Assembly (NCBI GenBank): GCA_032173965.1
Contig: CM063290.1
Location: 8,581,501-8,645,500, forward strand
DNA: 64,000 nucleotides
Reading direction: 5' to 3'
Source of the DNA: Sitta carolinensis
Lineage: Eukaryota; Chordata; Aves; Passeriformes; Sittidae
The notes beneath the pieces were generated by a model. The model made no database searches. It was given only the letters and a program-made list of their open reading frames with translations, and had not been told where the DNA came from. Within the stretch, counting starts at the first letter, position 1; each line of letters starts with the position of its first letter. Positions 47,761 to 59,400 of this stretch are shown one piece after another. The position numbers were made by a program, and so were the translations under genes.

Positions 47761-49490
47761 GCTCCCGGGGGGGCCCCGGTGCGGGCACTACCGCCGGCTC
47801 CGCGCCGCCCACATCGCCCCCCGGCCGCATGGGCGGCCCCGGACAGCGCCCGCGCCCCGCCGGAGCCGCTGCCGAGCCGGGCCGGGCCGCGGTACCGAAG
47901 CCCCGAGCAGAACCGGAGCCCCGAGCGGTGCCTGCGCCGGGCCGGGAGCAGCACGTCCAGAGACGTCACTGCTGGGGGAGGAAGAGGAGGGAGAGGGGGA
48001 GGCGGGAAGAAGAGGAGGAGGAAAAGGAGGGGAATGTGCGGGAGGAAGGCTGAGAAACAAAAGACAGAGGGGGATGTAGGATGAGGGAGAGGGAAGATGG
48101 GGAGAACGGGGGAGAGGGAGGCCGGGAGGAAGAGGAGGAAGGGGAGATGAGGAGAGAGGTGAAGGGGGGATGAAGGCAGCCGGGGAGGATGAAGGAAGAG
48201 GGGGGCTGAAGGAAGAGGAAGAGGGGGATGGAGGAAGAGGAGGGGGCGCGGAGAGGAGGAGGATGGACGGAGGAAGAGGAGGGGGCTCAGGAGGAGGGGA
48301 AGAAGGCCGGCCACCGCGGAGAGCGCCGTGCCAGCACCGCGGACAGCGCCGCCCCGGGCTCCGCGCACCCCCCGGGCCCAAGGGCTGGGACCCTGCAGGA
48401 ACAGGTCCCCTCAGCCCCAGACCTGCCTGCCCCTACCCGCCCCCGAGGGCCTGGTGGTGCGGGAGGGAGCGCACAGGCTCTGGCACAGCCTCCCACCCCC
48501 ATGGAACTGGGCTGGGACAGGTGGGTGCAGGCTTTGGAACATCACGTCTGACAGCAACGGCCCCTGCAGGAGATCCAGGCCAGCGCTGATGGCCAGGCTG
48601 AAGGGTCAACCCGCGTTCGTTCTGAAAGCAACCGATGGCAATTAATGCTGTGGTACCTTTTCCCCTGCACAGGAGGGCACTGCTGCTGTGCCACCCTCTT
48701 GGCCTTGGCAAGCAGGTTACCCAAACAGCCCAAAAGGGCCTCCCTCCCTCCTTACTCACTCATTCCCAGTCGGGGGAGTTCCTGCCCAGTCCCCATCCCG
48801 AGGCCTTTCACTGCCAACTGCTTCCCAGCATTAGCGATGCCAGGGCTGCAGCTCAGACAGATCAGCCTCTAATCTGGGGAACAGCCTCCGGTTAATTATT
48901 CTGTACCCTCTGGGCCACGGCCAGGGTGACTCAGCAAGAGCAGCCCAAGGCAGCAAAGACCAGCCTCCAGCCCCAAGGGGGACCAGCCTCTGTCCCCAGC
49001 AGGGACACCCCACAGAGGAACGCCAGCAGGGGCTGGCTGTGCCCCATCTCCACTCCAACTGCAAGACAAGGCCAGGAGGGGCTGATAGAAAAATGCCCTC
49101 CCACACTGGAAAGTGTAGAGGGAACCTGGCACACATCTCCCATCTCCTGTCCCAAGGAGTCCACGCAGGTTCCACCACTCGTGCCTGTGGGAAAAGGGAC
49201 ACTTGGCGACATCAGGGCCCTGCTCCACAGCCAGGCTGCTGGCAAGCTGTGTGTTCCACTTCCAGAGACCCTGTGCCAGGCAGTGCCAGCAAGAGGAGTC
49301 CAGGGTGCCCGGCTCCAGGCACATCAAACCCCCTTGCCACCCTTTCAGCCCTGGAGTGGGGGGTACCTACCTGCCTTGCAGTGACAGGGAAGGCTAGTCC
49401 CAGCCCATGCTCAAGGCTGGCACCCCCACACCAGCCCTGGCAGAAGGGACATTGAAGGGGGGGGCGGCAACAGCGGCACACGGGGCATTA
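47761..49490. other. FAM131A-EIF4G1 intergenic region with purine-rich tract
   Basis: The first 200 bp are CpG-rich and probably hold the FAM131A promoter. From about 47977 to 48310 the plus strand is a near-continuous GA-rich tract (GGGGGAGGAAGAGGAGG words). The remainder (48310-49490) shows no gene, repeat family or RNA that I recognise. Confidence 0.55.
47977..48310. repeat. Purine-rich (GGA/GGAA)n tract
   Basis: About 330 bp on the plus strand are almost pure G and A with imperfect GGAGGAAGA periodicity. Such tracts can adopt non-B structures and are prone to sequencing error. It lies upstream of FAM131A. Confidence 0.75.
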
Positions 49491-49504
49491 TTTAGCAATG
49501 TTCT

Positions 49505-49510
49505 TTTATT
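49505..49510 (-). terminator. EIF4G1 distal polyadenylation signal (AATAAA)
   Basis: TTTATT on the plus strand, about 930 nt past the stop codon. It is the last canonical signal of the A/T-rich 3' UTR before the sequence turns GC-rich. Confidence 0.6.
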
Positions 49511-49565
49511 TCCAGTTTTAAGGTGAAAAGATGCCTTTAAATCTTCAATTAAATACTCCATAAAG

Positions 49566-49591
49566 AAAAAAAAAAAAAAAAAAAAAAAAAA
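49566..49591. repeat. A26 homopolymer
   Basis: Twenty-six consecutive A bases are followed by GC and a second A9 run (49594-49602). They lie inside the EIF4G1 3' UTR, so they are transcribed as a U tract. Confidence 0.9.
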
Positions 49592-50212
49592 GCAAAAAAA
49601 AATTATTTACAAATTCACGTGACCAGTAATTGAATCCTTGTTTTAATAATTACACATGTGGCTCGTCACATCCGGCGCTCTATAAATACAGGGGACGCGG
49701 ATGAGGGGGCCGCCCTGTCGCTTGCCCAATTGTGGCCTTAAACGTTTGGGAGGAGGATGGGGGCTTTTGGGGTCGTGGAGGAGACTCAGCCTGGCCCAGA
49801 GAGAAGGGGCCACCCCCCCTCCTCCCCGGCACCCTCCCCAGGTGTCAGAGCAGGAGCTGGGGGGGGAATGATTTATATTTAAAATTTAAAAACCAGAGAG
49901 GGGAGGGGGTCCAGGCAGTGATGGAGGAATAGAGAGAGGACAGGGGAGGGGAGAAATCACGCTCCTGTCCCCAAACCAAATTTAATAAGTTTTATATATA
50001 TATAATCTCTCTATATTTCAAGAAGCGGGGAGGAGAAAGAGGAGGAGGGAGAGGAGGGGAGAGATATGTCCCCATCCCATCCCCCCCACTCCATGACATG
50101 AATCCAGGGGTGCTCTGCCCTACTCCCAGAGACCCGGTGTGCCTGCACTGGGAGGGGGGCGAGGAGGGTCCCCAAGGGGACCCGTGGCAGCCACCGCCTC
50201 AGTCAGCATCTG

Positions 50213-50218
50213 TTTATT
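50213..50218 (-). terminator. EIF4G1 proximal polyadenylation signal (AATAAA)
   Basis: TTTATT on the plus strand, about 225 nt past the stop codon, could give a short 3' UTR form. Confidence 0.5.
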
Positions 50219-50442
50219 ATCATGACAAACTCGTACAGGCCTTACAAACAGAACCAGGACAGAGGAAGAAGAGAAAGGAGAACTGAAGAAAGAGAGAGGG
50301 GGGCTGCAAGGGGCACAGCAGGTCCCTCGGCCCTGGCATCAGCAAGTCCATGGAGGCCAGAGGTGGGAAGGGATGGAGTCACTCCCCAGGGTGCCCCACT
50401 CTCTCTCCCCCCCTTCCTCCTCTTTCTCCTCCTCACAGCTCC

Positions 50443-53400
50443 TCAGTTGTTGTCCGACTCATCCTCAGCTTCCCGGAGCCAGGTGAAAAAGGCTGTCACC
50501 GATTTGAGAGCCACCCCTTTGCCCTGCTGCTCGGCCGGGTCCTTGCTGGACTCCCACTTGTAGAAAGCCTCCTCCTTGATGACATCCTCATCGTAGAGGG
50601 CATCAAAGAACATCCGCAGCAGGTCTGGGGTGGGGAGACAAAGGGGAACCTCTGCTGGTCCTCCAGCCACCAGCGACCCTGCTGGGGTGGGGACACATTT
50701 TCCACCTCCCCACAACCCACCCACACCCGCAACACTCACTGGGAGGCTGGTCCAACTTCACCACCAAGGCCTGCAGGGCATAGAGTGCCTGGAGCTCCTT
50801 CTGCTCATCCCGCAGGTACTTCTGGAGCAGCTTGGCTTGGTTACGGATGACCATGGTGTCCACGCGGTACGGGTTCTCAACTGCAGGGGACTGGGTGTGA
50901 GAGGGGCAGTGTGGGCAGGGGAACCCCCTCCGCTCCCACCTCGCCCTGCTACTCACAGACAATGGCCAAGTGGCACACAGACGTCATCAGGGCCCTGATA
51001 AACGTGTTGGACGAGACCTGCTGCTCGCTCAGGTTGGCCTGGAGGGGGGAGGGTAAAGGACTGTGAGCTGGAGAGGGAGCCAGGAGGGAGCCTCCAGACA
51101 CTCAGGCATTATGTCCCCACCCTCACCTCAATCCAGTCATATATTCTTTGGTTGTTTGGGTTCTCCTTCAGCAGTTTGTCCATTTGCTTGCACAGCTCCT
51201 CTGAGGTCAGCTCCTTGCGGCTTGGCATGTCAGAGCTGTCCCCCATTGTGTACTCTAATTTCTGGGGAAGCAGACAGAGAGAGCTGTTGAAGGCAGCACA
51301 GGGGAGTACCACTCTCACACTGCTCAAGGTCTGCCCACGGCCCACCTCTGCCCCTTGCTGCCACCAAGCCCGCACCTGCTCTGTGACAAACTTGTTGACA
51401 TCCTGGTCCTCAGGCAGGAATTCCTTCCAGCTCAGGCCCCCATCCCGCCACAGCTTTCCTGCAGTCTTCTGGCCCTGCGGGACACAGTTGGCATCAGCAC
51501 ACCATGCCCTCCACCTCCAGACATGAAGATACTGTGATTTGGCCATGCCAGCCCCATGACCCAGACACTGAATGGGATGACCCTCACCATTCTCTCTGGT
51601 GGCAAGGGAGTTCAATCCCCACATGCCCACCTGGCCCCTAAGCAGGATGCCAGTCCTTGAGACAGCAGCCACACAAGCTCCAGGCACTTACCATGCCCTT
51701 GCACAACAAGCCCAGCACCTCGACCAGCAGTGTGGTGGCCTTCCCAATGGGCACCAGGGGCTTTGTGATCTCCCTGTGGGGCACAAGAGACCTGGGTGAG
51801 CTACGTGTCTCCAGGATGCCCCCAGTGCAGCACTGCTGAGGAGCACAGCCCTCACCTGAACAGCTCCTCCATGGGGATGCCTTCCTCTTGCAGGATAGGG
51901 GTAATGAGCTCAGCCAGGTACAGCCAGATGTGTGGGATGTCAATCTCCATGTCCTCTGCAACCTCCAAGATCTCCCGCAGCCTGAAGAGCAGAGGGAGAT
52001 GTTGGGATCCAGCAGTCCCCAAACCCTTGGCTAGGAGGGACCTCAGGATGCCCCAGTGCTGAATTCTACTCAAGATAGGGTCAAATCCAAAGCCAGGCTA
52101 CCCCAGCCCCTCACCCTTTGTAGTACTGCTCCTTGGAGAGCGTGCCTGCCTTCACCAGCTGGCAGAGCAGGGCTCCCATGTGCTCGCGGGAGATGGTGCT
52201 CCTCTCCAGTGTGGACTCGATGCCATTTTGCACAAAGATGTAGAGAGAGGAGGGGCTGCCCAGCTCCTGCACACACTGCAGGGCCTCCTGCAGGGAAAAG
52301 GGGGATCAGTACTGCCCTACAGCCAGCTCTGGCTCCCCCCTTCCACATCCAGGCACCACCAGAACCCTGCCCAACAGTGCTACCACACAGGGAGGGAAGT
52401 ATGTGGCATACCAGGGGAACATGTATGTTGCGTTACGGTGCTTGGCCACCCCCTTCTCTCACCTTCATGTCATTGATGTGCAGGTATTCCTCTATGATCG
52501 CCTTGGATTTCTTCTCCAGTTCCTCTTCCGACAGCACGGACTTAGTGGATGTTGCAGGAGATGTTGGCTCTTGTTTAACTGCAAGAAAAGAGCAAGGATC
52601 AGGCTTCACCTGGGACAAGCAGAGCTGCAGATGCAGCCAGACCCTGGGATCTCTCCCCCCCAGCTCACTGGTCTCTCGGCTCCGGTCCCGTTCCTCTGTC
52701 ATGCTCGCAGTCTTGCGCACGGCCTCAGGGCCACCCTGCTTCTCCCGTTCTCGGCTCCTGTCCTCCGTCTCTTTGCTGAAGCTCCTCTTGGTGAGGGTAG
52801 ACCTGTTCCTGTCTGCTCTCTCCGACCGGTCAGGACGCTCTAGACGGTCGCTGCCCTTCTCCGAACGTGACTCCCGGTCCCCTCTATCCCCAGCCTTCTC
52901 TGACCTGTCGCGGCTGGAGCTGCTCCTGGGTGAGAGAAAGATGCACACAGTGTGAAGAACCCATCGCCACCTTCCCTGACACCAGACTGTAGAAGTCTGT
53001 AAGGTAAGGCTGTGCGCCACTCCAATCCCCATTTCTCTTAGCACTTGACCATTCTTGGGGGAAAACTTTTTCCCTATTTCTCCTCCTTTTCCTTTTACTC
53101 TGCTCCTTGGCATGGTTGAGCAGTGCCTGCCTTTGTCCTACCCACACCTTCCTTCTGATGCAGACTGTGGCAAAGCCCCCCCTTTGTTTTCCTCATCCCC
53201 AGAACAAAACCAAACTCCAGCTCTCTTTGGGTTCCTCGCACTCCAGCTCTCTTTGGGGACCTCACACTCCTGCCCATTAATGTCTTTCTAAGGACCTCCA
53301 GGCCAGACCAAGCACCCAGCAGTGGTCACCCAAGTGTCAAACTGTAGGGAGAACACCCAGGGTGAGGTCAACCTTCCCTGCCACATGAATTCACTGCTCA

Positions 53401-56400
53401 CTTTGAGCTCTCTCAAGGTCCCATCTTGCCACGGGGCAAGTTTAGATAACGTAACTTGCCTATATACTGATCAACCACAAGCCTGAATTAGGGGTTCCCC
53501 CCGACCCCCACACACCCATCCACCAAGGCAGGCCCTCACCTCTGCACCACACGGCGGGACTCTGGGCTCTCGGCAGGCATTGACTGCTGGAGCGCTGAGA
53601 AGCGGTTCAAGGTGCTCGTGGCTGGTCGCCCTGAATCAGATGCTGGGCGTGAAAAGAGGGAAGTCTCAGAGTTCGGCAACTCCCGTGTAGAGGAACTGCC
53701 AGAGGAAGGATCACCCCTCCCACTCCATCCCACAGCACCCAGCCAGTCCCACACTGCCTACCTGAATCTGCGGGCTTCGCGCCAGACCCTCCGCTGCTGC
53801 CTTTGCCCCAGCTCAGCCGCCCACCCGGTGCAAAGAGCTGGTTATTGGAGTCAATGGATCCAGGCTGCAGGTGGAGAGAGATAGTCAGACCTGATCCCCT
53901 CTCCAAGGCAGGACCTAGGCCAGGCAACCAGCTCGGCTACCACACCACCTTCCCAGGCTCACCTTGGTGATCTTCGTTAGCCGGCTGGTGTCGATGGGCC
54001 GGTTGCCCTTGCTGATGGGCACCGTGTTCCAGCCATCATCTGCAACCAGGCTACTGCGCCCTGAGCACAAGAGGGACAGTCGTAAGGTGCACACCAGGCT
54101 TGAGCAGAGTCCAGCAGGGGCAACCCACCCCTGACAAACTCAAGGGCCCCCAAGCCCAGGCACTCACCTCCGGAGGATGGCCCAGGGGGTCCTCTCCTCT
54201 TATCCTTTGACATGAGCTGTTGCACTTTGATGTGTTCCCGATGCTCCTCCATCTCTGCTTCCTTGTGGATCTGATCGATGGTTTTGGGGCCCTGGTCTCC
54301 TCGCCGTGGCACCCAGCTATTCTGCAGAGTGCAGGGAAGGAGGGAAGAGGGAACTGAGACAACTGGAAGATGGAGGGAAAGGCATCCCCACTTCCCAGCC
54401 ATCCCACTCTGAAAGTCTCAGGTTGGTCTTCTGCCTCAGCCAACACGATTCTCCACATGTTGTGGCAACTTTTGGCACAAAAGGGCTCAGTTTCCAGAGC
54501 CCTCCTGCATTAAACAGCCGCCAATTACTGTGCGCCCACTATCACTACCATGATAACCAAGGGCAAGGGCTAGCATGGTGTCTCTGGGGCTGGCCACAGC
54601 TCACATACCCACCTCTCCCCTACAGGGGACACATGGCCCTCAGAGGACATAGGCCTGCAGCTCCAAGGGACCAAGCGGCAGATGGAAGACTACTGTCCCC
54701 AGCAATTGCATTCCATGAACCTTACCCGTCGTAGGTCAATCACATCCTGTAGCATGAAACGGATTCGGGATGATGTCTTTTTCTCTTTGATGATCTTCTC
54801 CATTTGATTGAAGTACTGGTCCATCCTCGGCTATAGAGGGACAGAGCCACAGTCACATTCCTCCCAAAGGCAAGGGAAGGACAAGGTAGGGCAGGGCAAG
54901 GAGTACCTTGGCTTTCTCGAAGTCCAAGTCCTTGCCAATTGTCGTAAGCAGGCGGCAAAGGCACTCAAGAGACTCCTCATCGTGATTTTTGAGCAGCTTC
55001 ACCACACAGTCATGCATAATGGCCTCTGTCAACATCTTCAGTTTGAAGAGCTCTCCAATGAACTTGATGTTGCCCAGGGATCGTCGTCGCGCCTTGTCCC
55101 GCGCCTCCTCCAGCTCATCCTTCATACGAGCCTTCTCCTCAGGCTGCACAAAAAGCCAAGCAAAGCAGGCTTTACCGCCTCCTCCAGTTCAGTGACCAGA
55201 GTCAGCCCAAGGATACCCATGCCGCCCCTCAGCTGCAGACTCCCATCCCAACTCACAGCACTGGCATCATCCATCTCCTTCTGCCTCTTCTCAAAGATCT
55301 CGTCATCATCCTTGTCCTTCTCAAACTCTTTCTGGCAGCGGTTGAGCAGCAGCTTGCGGAAGTTCACAGTCACTGTGGGCTTGTCTGTTGTGGGCACTTT
55401 AAGCTGCAGGGAGAGGTACAAGCCAGAGAAGGAGCATGAGTTGTGTCTCCCCCAAAAGTTGGGCAACTAAGTTGGCACTACTCAAATCAGGGAAAAGCCA
55501 CCCTACAACACTCTGATGCCCTGCTGAGACTCTGAACTTGGTCCTCCATACACACACCCCAGTTTCCCCACTCCACATGGAAGGAACCTGCACACTACTA
55601 AGCTCAGCTGAGATGGCCAAAATAACCTTGGCCCACTCATCAGGAGACTGCACAGCTTCTGCTCACCCCCATAAGGCAACGGCACATGTTAGCATAGGCA
55701 ACAGAGAAGTTTGGCTCCGAGATTGCTTTCTCGAAGACGAGGTCGATGACACCCTTGAGCCGCTCCTCCGTGTCGATGGACAACTCCATCACCTGCTTCA
55801 TCAGTTGCTGGAACATCTGGGGTGTCAGCTTGTTGAGGATGCTGCGGACACGGCGGAGCAGTTCCTGCAAGGGCGGCAGCTTCAGCAAGGGCTGGGCACC
55901 CTTCCCCCAGGCCCTCTGACTGACTGCCAACCCCAGCTCCCACCTGCGTCTTGATATTTTCAGGATCCTCCTCCTCGGAAGCACGTTTGCTGCTGGGTTT
56001 CCAGGCCTTCTCGGCCTTGTTCAGCTTGACATCCTCATTGAGGGACACAGTAGCAATGATTTTGCGGGGCTCCTTCCTCTGGTTCTGCTGGGAGCGGCGG
56101 GGACCCAATCCTGAGGGCTGACACATGGAAAAGAAAATCAGCTCTCTGCTCTGGGACCACATGAGCTGGCTACCAGAAGACCCCAGTCCACCCACTCAGA
56201 TCCTCAACTCCATCATGGACATCAGTGGCCCAGACACAGCGGCTCGAAAGCTTGATCATCACAGGGAGGCAGAGCAGGATGGCAAGAATGAAGTGAGAAG
56301 ATACTCACCAGGCCCCGGTTGCCCATGACAGGCCGGCCAAGGTTGGCGAAGGAGGGGGTGAAGTCAGGGCTGCAGTTCATGCCACTGAGGCGGATGGGGT

Positions 56401-59400
56401 CGATTGCCCGCAGTGGGGTCTTGTTGGCCTGCGAAGGTACACATGGCTGAGGATGCCCGAGGGCAGAGGAGCGGGACGGATCCATCCCCCAGCCTCAGCG
56501 CCGGGACAAGGAACTGGAAAAAAGGCCCCAGAGGTGCCTCCACACCCACCAAACCCAGCTCAGGGGTCATTGCAGATGCTGCAACAGGACCTTGAGCACA
56601 AAAGTCCCTGCCCCGCCTTCACAAGGCACAAAGAGGAACCAGACCCCCACCTAACCACCACCCACAATTCCCCAATTTCCAGGGCCGCACCGACCTTGTC
56701 CAGCACCACATCTGTGATCTGGGGCAGCCCCTCAGGTTTCTGCATGCTGGCAAAGATGAACTGGAAGCCCAGCAGGAACTCACGGTCATATCGCTTCTTC
56801 TCCTCAGGGTTCAGTGGCTTCCATTGCTCTGCAGTAAATGGCAAGAGGGAGAACTGATGTGGCCTGTGCCATATTCTCCACCCTGAACTGTGGTGGGTCT
56901 GGGTCTACACAGGGACAAGCAAGGTGGGATGTAGACAACCACAGAATTGCCCCAGCCTGGTACACCATGAGCATAACCATGTATGCTTAGAAAGCCAGAT
57001 GCCACTGGCTCCCTGTCTCCTGCCAGGAACCCTTGTGCTGCAAACTCTGCTCCCCACCCCATGCCAAGCTTGGGGACAAGATGGGAGGACAAAGTGAAAT
57101 TTAGGAGAGCGGGACCATGCCACCCACACTTTCTCCACTGCTGGGTCCAGAGGTGGTGGCTGCCAGCAGAGGACTGTGCCAGGCACAGCTCACCTTCCTT
57201 GTAGCCATACTTCTGGCCAGCAGCCTTGCCCTTCTCCGGGGCCAACTTGTCTTCCTTCTCCTCCCATGTCTCTTCCGACTCTTCCTGTGGACGGGCAGGA
57301 GCCACGTCCTCTGCTTCACTGGCAGGGGCAGACATGGGGGGCTTGTTCTCCACCTCCGAGGCACTATCACCAGTCTGAGACTGCATCGGGGGGGACAGGG
57401 ACAGCAGTCACCCACATGAGTCTGGTCCTGTCCCCTTCACCCCAACCCCACTCCTCGGTGTCCACCCCACCTCAGATCCTCATTACCATCACAGAGCATC
57501 AGTGGCCCAGACACGACGGCACAAAGCAGAGCTCATCACAGGAGGAGATGGAACACAGGGTGATCCCCAGACATCCCTGGGACACTCACCTCTTTAAAGG
57601 CATCCAGCAAATCACCTACTGCCTCCTTCTTGTTCAGCTCCTTCATCCTTCGCTTCTTCTTTGGCACCGACATGGCGACTGGGAGGAGAGGCAGCAAGGT
57701 GAAAGACAAGAACCCTGTCAAGTCCCCAATACCCTGATACCAGCTACGGAGTCACCAGCAAAGCCCCAGTAACAGGCGAGCTTCAAGATGGAGCCACAGG
57801 GATGGCTCCATCCACACATAGATGTGCCACCCCATCACAGCCCCCATACCCAAACACACCCCTATTTACCACATGCCTCAATCAAAGCCTCCCATCCACA
57901 CCACCACCCTAATGTATGCTCCCCATCCTGTCAGAGTATCCCTGCAGACACCCACACTGCTCTACAGGCAGCCCTTACAGGGACACTCCTATACAAACCT
58001 CTGCCCTTCCTGGCACCCCTATACACCAGCCTATACAGATGTGCTCCCCAGAAACACATCTGCCCTTAGGCTGCCCTCCCAGAGCACCCCTGTATCTCTG
58101 CTGAAGGCACTCCATATAAACACATCCTGTGAACCCATCTTCCCCATCTCTCCTGTGCAGGGTGCTTTAAGAAAAAAAGAGAAACCCCAACACATCCCCA
58201 GGCAACCTACTTCCCTCAAGCACCCCTGTGTACTTGCATACCCCTACACAGCATGTCCCACATCTTCCCTGCCAATCCTCCACCTCCCAATGTCATCAGT
58301 GACTGGGGACAATCCTCAGATACATCCACCCTCCACCCCTGTGTAAGGCATCACATAAAACACACTTCCATTCCCCATGACACCTCCCACACACAGTCCT
58401 CTATACCCACCCCACACACCTCCACATATATGTACTCCTCAGACATCTCCCTGACACAACCATCCACAGGCACCTTGCCCTCTCAGCATCCCACACCCAC
58501 ACATCCTGTATCCCTAACCACATCCCCCTCTCCAACACCCTCCCTGTAAGTCATGCCTAGCACCACACTCATGTGATGCCACCCCATCACCCAACACCCA
58601 CCCTGGGGCACCCTGCAGCCCAGCATTCCCAACCTGGTGCGGTCGCCTCCGAGATCTGCGAAGGGGCAGGGGCTGGGCTCAAGCTTCGCTCCTGGGTCTC
58701 ACCAGGGCCTTCACTCTCTTCCTCCTCCTCCTCTGCAGGTGGGGAAGCAGGGGTGCCAGGCTGGGCTGGCTCCTCAGGCTCTGAGATGGGGCTGACATCT
58801 GACTCGGGCTGCTCCTCACTTGGCTCCACTTTGCTGGTGCCCTCCACCCCATTGGGTAGGGGCAGCTCTTCAGGCTGTGCAATGGGGAGTCCAGGGTGGG
58901 CACAGGCACCGGCTCAGACACCAGCACTGGCTGGCACACGAGTGCCTCAGGAACCGTCTCAGGTGTCTCCTCCAAAACCCCATTGGCCTCAGCAGCAGGC
59001 TCGGGGCAGGGCTCTTCCCGGGGTGGTGGAGGGCTGGGAGAGGCGGGTTTGGCAGGCGCTTCAGGGGCCTGTGGTATAATGGGTGGTGGCGATGGCGCAG
59101 CCGGCACCAGGGGCACGGCTGGCATCAAGGGAACAACGGGCACCGGTGGCACCTCAGGGAGCACAGGCTCCTGCGGAGTGGGCTCCGGGAGTGGAATAGC
59201 CACCTCCTCCTCCTCTTCCTCCTCCTCCACAGCCACTGTGTCCATGTTGGGCGCAGGCACAAGGGGCAGCTCCGCAGCCCCTGGCACTGTAGTGATGGCG
59301 CTTAACGTCTTTTGCGGGTCAGGTGGCGCCTCGCCCTGCTCCGCTTTCGTGTCCGTGTCCACGGGAGGCTCCATTGGCACCAGCGTCACAGGCGAGAGCA

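Larger units (their letters stand above)
49490..50442 (-). other. EIF4G1 3' untranslated region
   Basis: This region follows the EIF4G1 stop codon on the minus strand and is strikingly A/T-rich at its distal end. Two AATAAA signals read on the minus strand: a proximal one at 50213-50218 and a distal one at 49505-49510, implying alternative polyadenylation. An A26 run on the plus strand (49566-49591) would be U26 in the mRNA. A TATATATATA stretch lies near 50000. No separate gene is seen. Confidence 0.65.

Noticed and set aside
49566..49602. Poly(A) tract as the tail of a retrotransposed gene copy
   Set aside because: No gene-like sequence precedes it on the plus strand, target-site duplications are absent, and it lies inside the EIF4G1 3' UTR.
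54460..54560. Possible additional snoRNA in an EIF4G1 intron
   Set aside because: The minus strand has a CTGA and a GTGATAG, but not a true box C (RTGATGA) or a convincing terminal stem.
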